A DNA stretch of 64,000 nucleotides, taken from the NCBI RefSeq assembly GCF_012847335.1, contig NZ_JABBDX010000005.1, forward strand, positions 124,001-188,000, given 5' to 3'. The translations under genes were made by a program, and so were the position numbers. Source of the DNA: Psychrobacter sp. MF31. GTDB taxonomy: Bacteria > Pseudomonadota > Gammaproteobacteria > Pseudomonadales > Moraxellaceae. Within the stretch, counting starts at the first letter, position 1. Every line of letters starts with the position of its first letter. Positions 19,200 through 27,722 of the stretch are shown one piece after another. A model generated the notes under the pieces. The model made no database searches and had not been told where the DNA came from. It saw nothing but the letters and a program-made list of their open reading frames with translations.

Positions 19200-19454
19200 A
19201 ATCTTTATGCCTTTATGCTGGTGATGCCAAAAATTAAATATTTAAGTTAAATAAAACGCTCAATCGCGCCAAATTATTAGCCGCTATCATAGCAAGCTTG
19301 GCAAGATTTGACTATATTTTGCCGCCATCAGCTCAAGATTTGTCAGCGATCGACGCCGTTATGCAGTTTCTTTTATAGCCACTTTTCGGTAAGATAAGCA
19401 AAAACATGAGTCAAACTCATTTCGCCCCAATGTCACCGTCACCGAGACCCGTTT

Positions 19455-20108
19455 ATGGCACTCTATCCCTACACCTTGCAGCCGGTATCCTTAAATTTGA
19501 CCGAAGCTGAATTTCACCAAGCGCAATATGAGCTATTTACCAGCGCTCAGCCGTCATTTGGGCTTAAAGGTATCAAAACCAAAGAATGGGTGATTATCGC
19601 GATCGTTATCGTTCTTGCCATTGTTGGACTTTTGATGGTTTCAGGATATTCGACCATTATTTTTTGGCTGATGCTCGTCGCTGTCGTTGTTTATTTAGGG
19701 ATTCGCACCATTGGCTTTAAATGGTATGTCACCAAAGAGTTTGACAAACAAGTTGCCGCTCAAGAAATGCCGGATGAGATGCGCGGTCTCAAACTTGGCG
19801 TTCAAAAACATGGCTTGGTGCTTGCTATTCCGGTCAACCAAAATGACCTGATCCAAAGCCCGCAAATGCGCGGCATGCAAATGCGAGCAGGCGCGACCCA
19901 ACAAGCCGTTATCCCTTGGAGCGCGGTGACCAGCTGGGATGAAACGCCCGATTATTTATTTGTCATGTTTGAGCTCAAAGGTCAAAAAGGCAGCCAAATT
20001 ATCCCGAAACGACTTGAAGCTCAAAACTTTCCGATTGCCAGCGTCCGTGACCACCTAAAAGAAGTCGTTCCGATGCAAGGTCTTAATTTAGAAGCCGTTA
20101 AAGAATAG
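19455..20108 (+). CDS. YcxB-like membrane protein, 217 aa
   Basis: Two closely spaced hydrophobic helices at about residues 45-85 (EWVIIAIVIVLAIVGLLMV and IIFWLMLVAVVVYLGI) are followed by a soluble domain. Its central part, QAVIPWSAVTSWDETPDYLFVMFELKGQKGSQIIPKR, fits the YcxB-like C-terminal domain often found behind two membrane helices. Function is unknown in the family. The Shine-Dalgarno is weak (CCGAGACCCGTTT). It lies between divergent serS and the second dps gene. No partner is evident. Confidence 0.75.
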   Translation: MALYPYTLQPVSLNLTEAEFHQAQYELFTSAQPSFGLKGIKTKEWVIIAIVIVLAIVGLLMVSGYSTIIFWLMLVAVVVYLGIRTIGFKWYVTKEFDKQVAAQEMPDEMRGLKLGVQKHGLVLAIPVNQNDLIQSPQMRGMQMRAGATQQAVIPWSAVTSWDETPDYLFVMFELKGQKGSQIIPKRLEAQNFPIASVRDHLKEVVPMQGLNLEAVKE

Positions 20109-20262
20109 CTATTAATTTATTTTATAAAACTAATATTATAATTTAATTTGTTAAACTTAACAAAGCCGTTTAATTTGCTAAAATAATTATAAGTTCTGAT
20201 CTCAAAGGTTTTTTAAATCTTTGAAATAGCCCCCTAAATAACCTCAAAAAAAGGACAATAAT

Positions 20263-20748
20263 ATGAGCCAATCAGCAAATACCAACCAAATCGGTCTTGA
20301 ATGTACCGAAGTCGGTCAGATTATTAGCAAATTAAACGATTTACTATCAAGTTACCATATTTTTTACATCAACGTTCGCGGCTATCATTGGAATGTCAAA
20401 GGCGCGCATTTTTTTACCTTGCATCCAAAATTTGAAGAGCTTTACACCGCGCTGCAACTGCAAATCGACGAGATTGCCGAGCGAATTTTAACTTTAGGTG
20501 GCACGCCCTATCATGCTTATAGCGACTTTGCTCAGCACAGCAAGATTACTGAGGACAAAAATGTCCACGATGGCAGCACTTGCGTAAAAGGCGTGGTCAA
20601 TGGGCTCAAAGAGCTGATTGAAGAGCAGCGCCAAGTATCAAGCATTGCTGCAACCGCTGAAGACCAAGGTTCAGCCGATCTTGTTGATGCTTACGTTCAA
20701 GAACAAGAAAAACTCGTTTGGATGTACAACGCGTTTTTAGGTAAATAA
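20263..20748 (+). CDS. Dps/MrgA-family ferritin (second copy)
   Basis: A second mini-ferritin, clearly diverged from the one at 3945. Ferroxidase ligands at canonical spacing are H42, H54, E58, D69 and E73. The third position is Glu instead of Asp, as in some Gram-positive-like Dps proteins. YHIFYINVRGYHWNVKG and HPKFEELYTALQLQIDEIAERI are typical of the MrgA/Dpr-type branch. Length is 161 aa. AAAGGACAATAAT precedes the start. It would oxidise and sequester iron and protect DNA from Fenton damage. The two copies may serve different stress conditions, which is inference. Confidence 0.92.
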   Translation: MSQSANTNQIGLECTEVGQIISKLNDLLSSYHIFYINVRGYHWNVKGAHFFTLHPKFEELYTALQLQIDEIAERILTLGGTPYHAYSDFAQHSKITEDKNVHDGSTCVKGVVNGLKELIEEQRQVSSIAATAEDQGSADLVDAYVQEQEKLVWMYNAFLGK

Positions 20749-20787
20749 GTTTAATCGTTAAAAATGATCTGTAAAAACTTAAGCCAT

Positions 20788-20820
20788 AAAAAAAGCATCT
20801 AGTGAACTAGGTGCTTTTTT
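20788..20820. terminator. Bidirectional terminator after second dps
   Basis: AAAAAAGCATCTAGT / ACTAGGTGCTTTTTT hairpin with a 2-base centre and T6 on both strands. It is convergent between the dps copy and the DUF2057 gene. Confidence 0.88.
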
Positions 20821-20849
20821 ATTGAGCGATCCATTTTTTAAAGGTGGCG

Positions 20850-21530
20850 TTATTGCGCAATCCACTGACGGATTTTTTCGCGCTCGCTTGGCGTGGCTTT
20901 AAGCCAAAGCTGCATAAAGCTATCGAGCGTATCCGTCGTCGCAGATTGAGTAGCAGGCTGAACGATAACAGGTCGCGCAGGCATAGTTTGCACTGACTGC
21001 GAATCAAGCGCGGCGATCACTTCTTGGTTTTGCAATTGCGCATCACCGCTACCCCCAAACACACCGCCCAAAGCTTTATTTAATCCTGAAAAAATGCCGC
21101 TATTGTTGTTACTGGTGCTTTTTTGGCTGGCAATAATGTTGCCATTTTGCGACACCGCAAGCGTTGGGCGCTTGGCATAGTCTTTTGCTGTCTCGTAATC
21201 GTTTGGTTGATTGGGCATGATCAAGCGATAGGTTTGATTGTCCATCATGTCCGCTGCCACACTGATATTTGCCGATCGCAAATAATCGTGCTCATCGCGG
21301 CGCAAATTAAATAGACGGTCATATTTTGCAGTAATCACATGCTTGCCAGGCTGCAAAGTAAACTTTTTAGTATTTTCTTGAAATAGTCCTTGCTTTAACT
21401 CTTGACCATTAATGGCGGTGACTTTGATGTTGTCATCGACCAAAAGCGTCACTGCCGCTTGGGCGCTATTTGCTGCCGTAAAGCACAGCGCTACAGTCGT
21501 TAAAGCAAGGGGTAAAGCAGTCGATTTCAT
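20850..21530 (-). CDS. DUF2057 (YccT-like) secreted protein
   Basis: The signal peptide (1-25, ending SAQA) precedes a DUF2057 domain: VTLLVDDNIKVTAINGQ, then FTLQPGKHVITAKYDRLFNLRRDEHDYLRS, and a region with TYRLIMPNQPNDYETAKDYAKRP. The C-terminal 70 residues are low-complexity and polar, ending SEREKIRQWIAQ. Periplasmic or outer-membrane-associated location is expected. Family function is not established beyond reports around curli regulation for E. coli YccT. AAAGGA precedes the ATG. It lies 24 bases downstream of hda on the same strand, so it may be co-transcribed. Confidence 0.82.
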   Translation of the reverse strand: MKSTALPLALTTVALCFTAANSAQAAVTLLVDDNIKVTAINGQELKQGLFQENTKKFTLQPGKHVITAKYDRLFNLRRDEHDYLRSANISVAADMMDNQTYRLIMPNQPNDYETAKDYAKRPTLAVSQNGNIIASQKSTSNNNSGIFSGLNKALGGVFGGSGDAQLQNQEVIAALDSQSVQTMPARPVIVQPATQSATTDTLDSFMQLWLKATPSEREKIRQWIAQ

Positions 21531-21554
21531 AAAAAAATCCTTTGGCTTGGGCGA

Positions 21555-22358
21555 TTAAAAATCAAGCGGCATGGTGTGGTTGGAGATCTCATTTTGGTTC
21601 AGATCGTCTTGAGATTCTTGGGCGATATCGGCAAGCTCAGCGGCAAGCGTTTGCTCATCAATAATGCGCATGGCGTCACTGATGACCGCCTTTGAAATAC
21701 TGCTTCGGCTTAAATTGGAAAACATCGGCTGAATATAATTGAGCACATCCATCATCGCGCCGATGCGGTGTGGTCCTTCATTTAATAAATGCTCAAGGAT
21801 GCGATCATCAAACTGCCAGCCACGCCGGCGCAAAATTGATTGCAGCAGCGCTTTTCTATCGCTCAGCTCCTGACCGTTTGGGACTTTAAAGCTTGGGGCT
21901 TGCGCTAAGCGCGTGAGCAAATCGGTTAATTGAAACGGCAGCGTCATGGCTTTGGTATTGGCAGCAAATAGCAGTTGGCGCTGACCTTCACGGCTGCGAT
22001 TGATCAGATGAAACAGCCCTTCTTGCCACTCTACGCTTTGCTCGATGACTTCTAAATCATCAATGGCAATGACATCAAAGGTTTCAAGCGAGGATAAGAC
22101 GTTGACATCGGTATGAATCAGCTCATTGAGAGACAAACAAATTGCTGACTTGTCCATTTCAATAAAGGATTCACAAATGGCAGAAAGCAGATGGGATTTT
22201 CCTGTTGCCGGACTGCCAAACAAGTACAGCTGGCGAATCAGCCCCACATGAAGCTGACGCACCGCATCAATAATTGCCATCCAACCGGGACCTGAAAAGT
22301 CGCTAAGACTGGCATCATGCTTGATGTCAAGATTGAGACTTAGCTGTGCTTCTGCCAT
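21555..22358 (-). CDS. hda: DnaA-regulatory inactivator Hda
   Basis: AAA+ protein that works with the beta sliding clamp to convert DnaA-ATP to DnaA-ADP after initiation. The N-terminal clamp-binding motif QLSLNL (residues 5-10) is the best diagnostic. It is followed by a DnaA-like AAA+ domain with Walker A GSPATGKS, Walker B VIAIDDLEVI, and a sensor region LLFAANTKAMTLPFQL. Length is 267 aa. Proximity to perM and to the divergent purMN operon matches the order known from Pseudomonas and relatives. A DnaC-like loader is excluded by the clamp motif. Confidence 0.93.
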   Translation of the reverse strand: MAEAQLSLNLDIKHDASLSDFSGPGWMAIIDAVRQLHVGLIRQLYLFGSPATGKSHLLSAICESFIEMDKSAICLSLNELIHTDVNVLSSLETFDVIAIDDLEVIEQSVEWQEGLFHLINRSREGQRQLLFAANTKAMTLPFQLTDLLTRLAQAPSFKVPNGQELSDRKALLQSILRRRGWQFDDRILEHLLNEGPHRIGAMMDVLNYIQPMFSNLSRSSISKAVISDAMRIIDEQTLAAELADIAQESQDDLNQNEISNHTMPLDF

Positions 22359-22508
22359 GAATCATCAACTCAGTTTGACCGCACTGCTTTATGATTTGCC
22401 ATCAACCAGCAGCACTAAAGTGTAAATCTTAAGATCAGTCACCACTGATCGTGCGCCTATATATACCATATTTGCAAAATGACTGACAAGGCTTTTAAAA
22501 ATATCGGC

Positions 22509-23615
22509 TTAGCGCTTGGCAAATAAATCAAGTTGTTTGCGACCTTTATATAAGTCCGTTGTCAAATAATACGCATATAAATGTCTAAACAAGACATTGA
22601 TCACCGCTGACACAGGAAGCGCGATAAGCATCCCCACAAATCCTAACAGACTTGCCCCTGCCAAAACTGCAAAAATGACCCAAAGCGGCGACAAGCCAAT
22701 TTTATCCCCTAAAAGAAGCGGTTGTAGCACATAACCTTCTGCGGCTTGACCAATCAAAAACGCGCCAACAATTAAGGACAAATGCACCCAGTCCATCCCA
22801 AATTGAAATAATCCTGCGATAATAGCGGCAATAAAACCAAGACCAAAACCTAAATACGGCACAAAGCTTGCGATCCCCGCCCCCATACCAATAATTAAGC
22901 CAAGCTCAAGACCAATCAGCTGCAACTGCACCGCATAAATGATCCCAAGCAGTACCATAACCAAAAGCTGACCTTTAATAAACGCCATCAGCGCATCGTC
23001 ACATTCTTCAGCAACGCTAATCACTTTTCGGCTATAGGGCGCAGGGATTGCCATCTTCCAAGAGTGAATGCGAGCATCCCAATTAAATAAAAAGTAAAAG
23101 GTCAAAATTGGCACTAAAACGATCAGCCCTGCACTATTAATAAAGCTCATGCTCGAAGCAATCACTTGACTCATAAAGGTGCTGGCATCAGAGATTTTAT
23201 AATGCGACTGCATGTATTCTAAAAAGCTTTCAGAGACGCCTTTTGGCTCCAAAGGTGGCAAGCGAATCCGACCATTTTCAAAAACCCAAACTCGAACGGT
23301 TTCGTTATACCACGTCAGCATTTTGGGCAAATATTCCCAAGCCGACTGCATTTGATGCCAAAGCGTTGGTACAAGCCACCATAAAAACAGCGCCATTCCC
23401 AAGGTGATGGTCGCATAAACCACCAAAATAGCAATCCAGCGCTTGACGTAACGCGACAGCTTTCGCACCAAAGGGTTGAACAAATAAGCCAGCACAAAAG
23501 CAAAGAAAAACGGCACGATGACAGGCGTCATTAAATGCAAAAGCAATAATGAGAGGACGATAACGGTCACAAAAAACAGTCGCCTAAAAAAAGGGTCAAT
23601 GGGTTGGTGCAACAT
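22509..23615 (-). CDS. perM: AI-2E/PerM family transporter
   Basis: Inner-membrane protein of the AI-2E family (PerM, TqsA). Eight hydrophobic segments are visible: three near the N-terminus, a soluble stretch at about 70-150, and five in the C-terminal half, with the family signature PYLGFGLGFIAAIIAGL. Family roles include quorum-signal export and Na+/H+ antiport, so the substrate is open. It lies upstream of hda on the same strand (150 bases), divergent from purM. Confidence 0.88.
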   Translation of the reverse strand: MLHQPIDPFFRRLFFVTVIVLSLLLLHLMTPVIVPFFFAFVLAYLFNPLVRKLSRYVKRWIAILVVYATITLGMALFLWWLVPTLWHQMQSAWEYLPKMLTWYNETVRVWVFENGRIRLPPLEPKGVSESFLEYMQSHYKISDASTFMSQVIASSMSFINSAGLIVLVPILTFYFLFNWDARIHSWKMAIPAPYSRKVISVAEECDDALMAFIKGQLLVMVLLGIIYAVQLQLIGLELGLIIGMGAGIASFVPYLGFGLGFIAAIIAGLFQFGMDWVHLSLIVGAFLIGQAAEGYVLQPLLLGDKIGLSPLWVIFAVLAGASLLGFVGMLIALPVSAVINVLFRHLYAYYLTTDLYKGRKQLDLFAKR

Positions 23616-23849
23616 AAACGGTCATCCTGCCAAAAATTGCGATTTTTATTATTGGGCTTTTATTACTGTATTGATTGATAAATAAATGATTTATAAATGC
23701 TTGATTGCTAACTTGCATCGTATCATCGCCTGATTATCGCAGACTTCAAAAAAAATGCGGTGAATTTTTGTGAATTTGATCAAAATTCAAATAAAAAAGT
23801 TTACTTTTTAGCTAATTTTTTAGCTTTATTGAGATTCCCTAAGCTTACT
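23616..23849. other. Divergent intergenic region perM / purM
   Basis: AT-rich DNA between the perM start and the purM promoter. No open frame, RNA gene or convincing repeat was found. A search by eye for a PurR-type palindrome gave no match. Confidence 0.5.
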
Positions 23850-23879
23850 TTGCCGATCGCCGCAGTTTTTGGGTATAAT
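23850..23879 (+). promoter_or_regulatory. Promoter of purMN
   Basis: TTGCCG (23850-23855), an 18-bp spacer and a perfect TATAAT (23874-23879), about 60 bases before the purM ATG. Confidence 0.7.
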
Positions 23880-23937
23880 GCGCGCATCTTTATTCATTTC
23901 CCCCGTTAACTAAACTTCTTTAATCTGCGAGACAATC

Positions 23938-24987
23938 ATGAGTGACAAGCCTTCTTTAAGCTACAAAGATGCTGGCGTTGATATTGATGCCGGTGATGCC
24001 TTAGTTCAGCGAATCAAATCGGTCGCCAAAGCCACCTCAAGACCTGAAGTAGTAGGCGGTCTTGGCGGTTTTGGTGCGCTTTGCCGAATCCCAACAGGCT
24101 ACAAATCGCCGCTATTGGTTTCAGGAACGGACGGCGTTGGCACGAAGCTTAAGCTTGCCTTGCAACTGGATCGCCATGAGACCATCGGCATTGATTTGGT
24201 CGCCATGTGCGTGAATGACTTGCTCGTTTGCGGCGCGGAACCATTATTTTTCTTAGATTATTATGCCACAGGCAAATTGGACGTTGATACCGCTGCAACT
24301 GTGGTGGCAGGCATTGGCGAGGGCTGCAAACAAGCGGGCTGCGCGCTCATCGGCGGCGAGACTGCTGAAATGCCCGGAATGTATCAAGATGACGATTATG
24401 ATCTAGCTGGCTTTTGTGTGGGCGTGGTTGAAGAAGAAGAGGTCATCACCGGCGATCAGGTGGCTAAAGGCGATGTCTTAATTGGTTTGGCATCAAGCGG
24501 CACCCATTCAAACGGTTACTCCTTGGTTCGAAAAGTCATCGAAGTTAGCGGTATTGATGTCAACAATAGTGACAAAACACTTGATGGTCAGCCGCTTTCC
24601 GAGGCGCTTATGGCACCTACGCGAATTTATGTTAACGCCATTAAAGCGCTTCAAGATGCGCTTGGCAATGACAACATTCATGCCATGTCACACATCACCG
24701 GCGGCGGCTTGACGGACAATTTACCGCGCGTATTACCCGATGAGCTAGCGGCGCAAATTGATACCCAAAGCTGGCAGTTCTCTGAGCTGTTCACTTGGTT
24801 GCAATCTGAAGGCAATATCGCGCAAAGTGAAATGTACCGCACCTTTAACTGCGGTGTTGGCTTTGTGATTGTCGTTCCAAAAGACAAAGCTGAGCTTGCG
24901 ATTAAAACGCTCAATGACGCTGGCGAAACTGCTTGGCAATTGGGCGAGATGGTCAGTCGTCAAGACAATGCGGTGGAATACCGCTAA
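23938..24987 (+). CDS. purM: Phosphoribosylformylglycinamidine cyclo-ligase
   Basis: AIR synthetase, step five of purine synthesis (FGAM to AIR, ATP-dependent). Visible: [16 protein letters not shown] at the N-terminus, the [10 protein letters not shown] segment, [38 protein letters not shown], and [13 protein letters not shown]. Length of 349 aa is standard. Its TAA stop overlaps the ATG of purN (TAATG), so the two are translationally coupled. Confidence 0.98.
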   Translation: MSDKPSLSYKDAGVDIDAGDALVQRIKSVAKATSRPEVVGGLGGFGALCRIPTGYKSPLLVSGTDGVGTKLKLALQLDRHETIGIDLVAMCVNDLLVCGAEPLFFLDYYATGKLDVDTAATVVAGIGEGCKQAGCALIGGETAEMPGMYQDDDYDLAGFCVGVVEEEEVITGDQVAKGDVLIGLASSGTHSNGYSLVRKVIEVSGIDVNNSDKTLDGQPLSEALMAPTRIYVNAIKALQDALGNDNIHAMSHITGGGLTDNLPRVLPDELAAQIDTQSWQFSELFTWLQSEGNIAQSEMYRTFNCGVGFVIVVPKDKAELAIKTLNDAGETAWQLGEMVSRQDNAVEYR

Positions 24988-25664
24988 TGGTCGCTGTAAG
25001 CAAAGCTGAGTCAAAGCCACTTCGCGTTGCCGTTTTGGTTTCAGGAAATGGTAGCAACTTACAAGTGCTCATTGATGCTATGCAAGCAGGCGCGTTGCCC
25101 ATTGAGATTGTCGGCGTGATTAGCAACAACCAAGACGCCTTTGCCATTACCCGCGCCAAAAATGCGGGAATAGACGTTGCCGTGTTATCACACGTTGCAA
25201 GTGGCAAGCGAATGGCGCTTAAAACTTTTGAAAAACATGCGTTTGAGCAATTGACAACTTGGCAGCCAGATTTGATTGTGCTTGCTGGATTTATGCGCGT
25301 GCTGAGCGCTGATTTCATTGAGCAAAGCCCTGCGCCCATGATTAATTTGCATCCGGCGCTGTTGCCTGCTTATAAAGGGCTAGATACCCATCAGCGCGCC
25401 GTTAATGCTGGTGACCGCGTTCATGGTTGTAGCATTCATTTGGTGACCGCTGAGCTTGATTCCGGTCAAGTGCTAACCCAAGCGCTGCTTAATATCAGCC
25501 CAAAAGATTGCGGTGAAAGCTTACAATCACGCGTTCAACAGCTTGAGCATAAGCTTTTGCCATGGACGATTTTATTATTAGCAAAAGGCGTATTACCGCT
25601 TAATAATGACGATTATACGGCAAGTCCTTATTTACCGAGTCTACCTTTAAAGCTTGTGATTTAA
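24987..25664 (+). CDS. purN: Phosphoribosylglycinamide formyltransferase
   Basis: 10-formyl-tetrahydrofolate-dependent GAR transformylase of purine synthesis. Motifs: VAVLVSGNGSNLQVLIDA, the N-H-D active-site framework with INLHPALLPAYKG, VHGCSIHLVTAELDSGQVLTQA. The start chosen is the ATG overlapping the purM stop, giving 225 aa. An earlier in-frame ATG inside purM would add 18 residues unlike the family. It ends close to a very strong hairpin separating it from the convergent LysR gene. Confidence 0.97.
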   Translation: MVAVSKAESKPLRVAVLVSGNGSNLQVLIDAMQAGALPIEIVGVISNNQDAFAITRAKNAGIDVAVLSHVASGKRMALKTFEKHAFEQLTTWQPDLIVLAGFMRVLSADFIEQSPAPMINLHPALLPAYKGLDTHQRAVNAGDRVHGCSIHLVTAELDSGQVLTQALLNISPKDCGESLQSRVQQLEHKLLPWTILLLAKGVLPLNNDDYTASPYLPSLPLKLVI

Positions 25665-25676
25665 AGTTTATATCGC

Positions 25677-25726
25677 TAAACCAATAACCGCCCATTGTTA
25701 TAAAACGATGGGCGGTTATTGGTTTG
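25677..25726. repeat. 22-bp almost perfect inverted repeat between purN and lysR-type gene
   Basis: Arms 25678-25699 and 25704-25725 pair with one G-T wobble and a loop of only four bases (ATAA). An extra wobble at the base extends it to 25677-25726. The stem includes ACCGCCCAT/ATGGGCGGT. No T tract follows on the plus strand, so it is not a textbook intrinsic terminator, although its place between convergent genes suggests transcription stop or RNA 3'-end protection. Confidence 0.8.
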
Positions 25727-25744
25727 CAGTATTATTGTTAATAA

Positions 25745-26737
25745 TTAAAACAGATGATTAACCACCGGAATCTCTTCTTCTTTATAGTTTTCTTCTTCAG
25801 CAACCACTTGCCTTGCCACATGCATAATCAGCTGCCGCAGCCAACGATGTGCCGGATGATGCTGCAATAGCGGCGACCACGCCATTGTTAACTCAAACTC
25901 TGGAATAAAAAACGGCGGCTCTTTCATCACAATGCTGTCATTATTCGCCTGCATTCGAGCAACTCGCGTTGGCAACGTCGCAATTAAATCTTTATTTGCC
26001 GCAAGCATTGCTGGCATTTGATAATGACGGGTAAATACGCTGATTTGCCGCTTTTGACCCAAACGCTGTAGCGCCTGATCGATTGAACCAAGACCGCCTG
26101 ATTTTTCAGGATTGACCCCAAATCCCACGCCCATTCCCGTTTTTGATACCCAAACGTGCTGACCTTTGAGATAGTTTTTTAAATTAAACCGATTGACATA
26201 AGGGCTTTCAGCGGACAACAAACAGCTAAACGTATCTCGCCAAACCAACACTTGATGAAAGCTTTGCGGGATTTCGTTAAAGCGATTGATCGCCAAATCA
26301 ACGCGACCTTGCTCCATATCGCGATAAGAAACATCCGATGGCGTTAAAAAGTCCAAAATCACATTGGGCGCTTCTGATCTGAGCGCCTTGACCAGCTTTG
26401 GCACAAGCGTTGCTTCTGCATAATCGGAGGTCATAATCCGAAATACGCGCGAGGTGCTATAAGGTCGAAACTCCGTTCTTGGCTCCAACACTTGAGTCAA
26501 ATCTGCTAAAATCTCACGAATTCGCGGCTGAAGCTCCAAAGCGCGCTCCGTTGGGGTCATGCCCTCTGAGGATCGCACCAATAATGGGTCATTGAATAGT
26601 TTGCGCAATCGGCGTAAAATATTGCTCATCGCAGGCTGAGTGATGCCAAGCTGCTCAGCGGCGCGCGTGACGTTTTTTTCTCGAAGCAGTACATCTAAAT
26701 GCACCAATAAATTTAAATCAACCCGCTGCAAATTCAT
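25745..26737 (-). CDS. LysR-family transcriptional regulator
   Basis: The N-terminal winged helix-turn-helix is clear: VDLNLLVHLDVLLREKNVTRAAEQLGITQPAMSNILRRLRKLFNDPLLVR. A linker and an effector-binding domain follow (about 95-300), with PxLVRGxx-like repeats less obvious. Length is 330 aa. The N-terminal style (LNLLVHLDVLLRE) resembles the NodD/LeuO/NahR side of the family. It is divergent from aceA across nearly 1 kb. Whether it controls aceA or itself only is unknown. The ribosome site GAGAACGACGT precedes the ATG. Confidence 0.92.
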   Translation of the reverse strand: MNLQRVDLNLLVHLDVLLREKNVTRAAEQLGITQPAMSNILRRLRKLFNDPLLVRSSEGMTPTERALELQPRIREILADLTQVLEPRTEFRPYSTSRVFRIMTSDYAEATLVPKLVKALRSEAPNVILDFLTPSDVSYRDMEQGRVDLAINRFNEIPQSFHQVLVWRDTFSCLLSAESPYVNRFNLKNYLKGQHVWVSKTGMGVGFGVNPEKSGGLGSIDQALQRLGQKRQISVFTRHYQMPAMLAANKDLIATLPTRVARMQANNDSIVMKEPPFFIPEFELTMAWSPLLQHHPAHRWLRQLIMHVARQVVAEEENYKEEEIPVVNHLF

Positions 26738-27480
26738 ACGTCGTTCTCTTTGCCTAAAAATAATTGCTACTGACTGCTTTGAGCTTATGCTCGTGGTTGC
26801 TTTTGGTTGTTAATTTTGATCCAAAAGCTCGATTTAATATAAATACTAACTTTACCTTTTCAATATCCTACTGATTTTGTTATATTATCACTCTAAAAAA
26901 TACTAACGATAAAAATCATATCATAGCTAAATATTATAATTATTATTATAGTGAGTCATCAAGAGGCAATAGAAAACTTACTAAAAAATTATTTATTAAA
27001 TTTACAGCTTTACTTTAAAGGTTAGGATAAAATTTTGATCAACCTTATTGTAGCAGTTTTTACTTTCACTGGGATGATATTGTCCATAAATTAGTTAACA
27101 AAGGTTTTGATAATTTGCCATCAAAGATAAAAATCAGGAAACTGCGGCATTTTTTATAAGATTAGTGGCAAAAATCGCTTGAAATTTTAGCCGGATTTGT
27201 TTAGGGTATGACATTACCTACCCGTTTACCACTCGGCAACCGATTGCCAACTACTGCGCTTATATCAAAAGATTTTAGTCACAAATCATTATGCCGCAGA
27301 ACTTCAAAACTATTTTCATTATCTTTTTGCGATAATTGGTTGTCATGGCTTAAAATAATGGGTAAACTCAAAACGATTTTATTAGCCTTGTTTTTTGAGA
27401 CAAATTACCTATAAATAAGGCTTAACAGTATCTCTTCTAACTTAAAGCAAAGCCTAATCATAGGTGAGTTTAAGATAGAG
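26738..27480. other. Long AT-rich intergenic region upstream of aceA
   Basis: About 740 bases with no supportable gene. A 68-codon frame at 27208-27414 lacks a ribosome site and protein-like composition. Several short A/T runs are present, which could bend DNA. The stretch separates a LysR regulator from aceA and probably holds the promoter and control sites for both. Confidence 0.5.
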
Positions 27481-27577
27481 TAATCTTGATGGCAGCATCA
27501 AGGTGCGGCATGACTTTGCCGTCTAGCAGTAGGAATTCCCTCAACTGGGGGGAGGAAGTCAAGGATTGAACTTCAAT
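27481..27577 (+). promoter_or_regulatory. Structured leader or small RNA upstream of aceA
   Basis: Consecutive local hairpins on the plus strand: CTTGATG/CATCAAG (27485-27491 with 27496-27502), CGGCA/TGCCG (27506-27510 with 27517-27521), TTCC-TC/GAGGAA (27536-27542 with 27552-27557) and ATTGA/TCAAT (27565-27577 region). The six-base loop TGACTT of the second hairpin is exactly complementary to AAGTCA at 27556-27561, a potential pseudoknot. AGGA occurs three times (27531, 27553, 27562), as in CsrA/RsmA targets. The element lies about 145 bases before the aceA start. No match to a known riboswitch was recognised. Confidence 0.45.
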
Positions 27578-27634
27578 ACTTTCTTTAGTTAGTCAAATCA
27601 GCATCAATTGAGTTTCGATCATTCCAACTTGTTG

Positions 27635-27655
27635 TGGCAGTCAATTTTCTTGCCA
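27635..27655. promoter_or_regulatory. Inverted repeat TGGCA-N11-TGCCA upstream of aceA
   Basis: Five-base perfect dyad with an 11-base centre, 67 bases before the aceA ATG. The shape is compatible with a LysR-type operator (T-N11-A) or another dimeric regulator. No regulator is proven. Confidence 0.35.
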
Positions 27656-27722
27656 TGATCAGCGTGTCAATACTTAATTTTTTGTGTGTTAACTTTTATT
27701 ACCTCACCAAGGAGAAGTCTAG

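Noticed and set aside
20819-20870. Repeat of GAGCGATCCA / GCGCAATCCA near the end of the DUF2057 gene
   Set aside because: Short, imperfect similarity within a coding end and terminator flank. No functional reading.
27208-27414. 68-codon open frame in the gap before aceA
   Set aside because: No ribosome site, low-complexity composition, and position in AT-rich regulatory DNA. Treated as chance.
27635-27655. Possible sigma54 promoter (TGGCA...TTGC) before aceA
   Set aside because: The GG-to-GC distance is 16 bases rather than the required 12, so it does not fit a -24/-12 element. The dyad reading is preferred.
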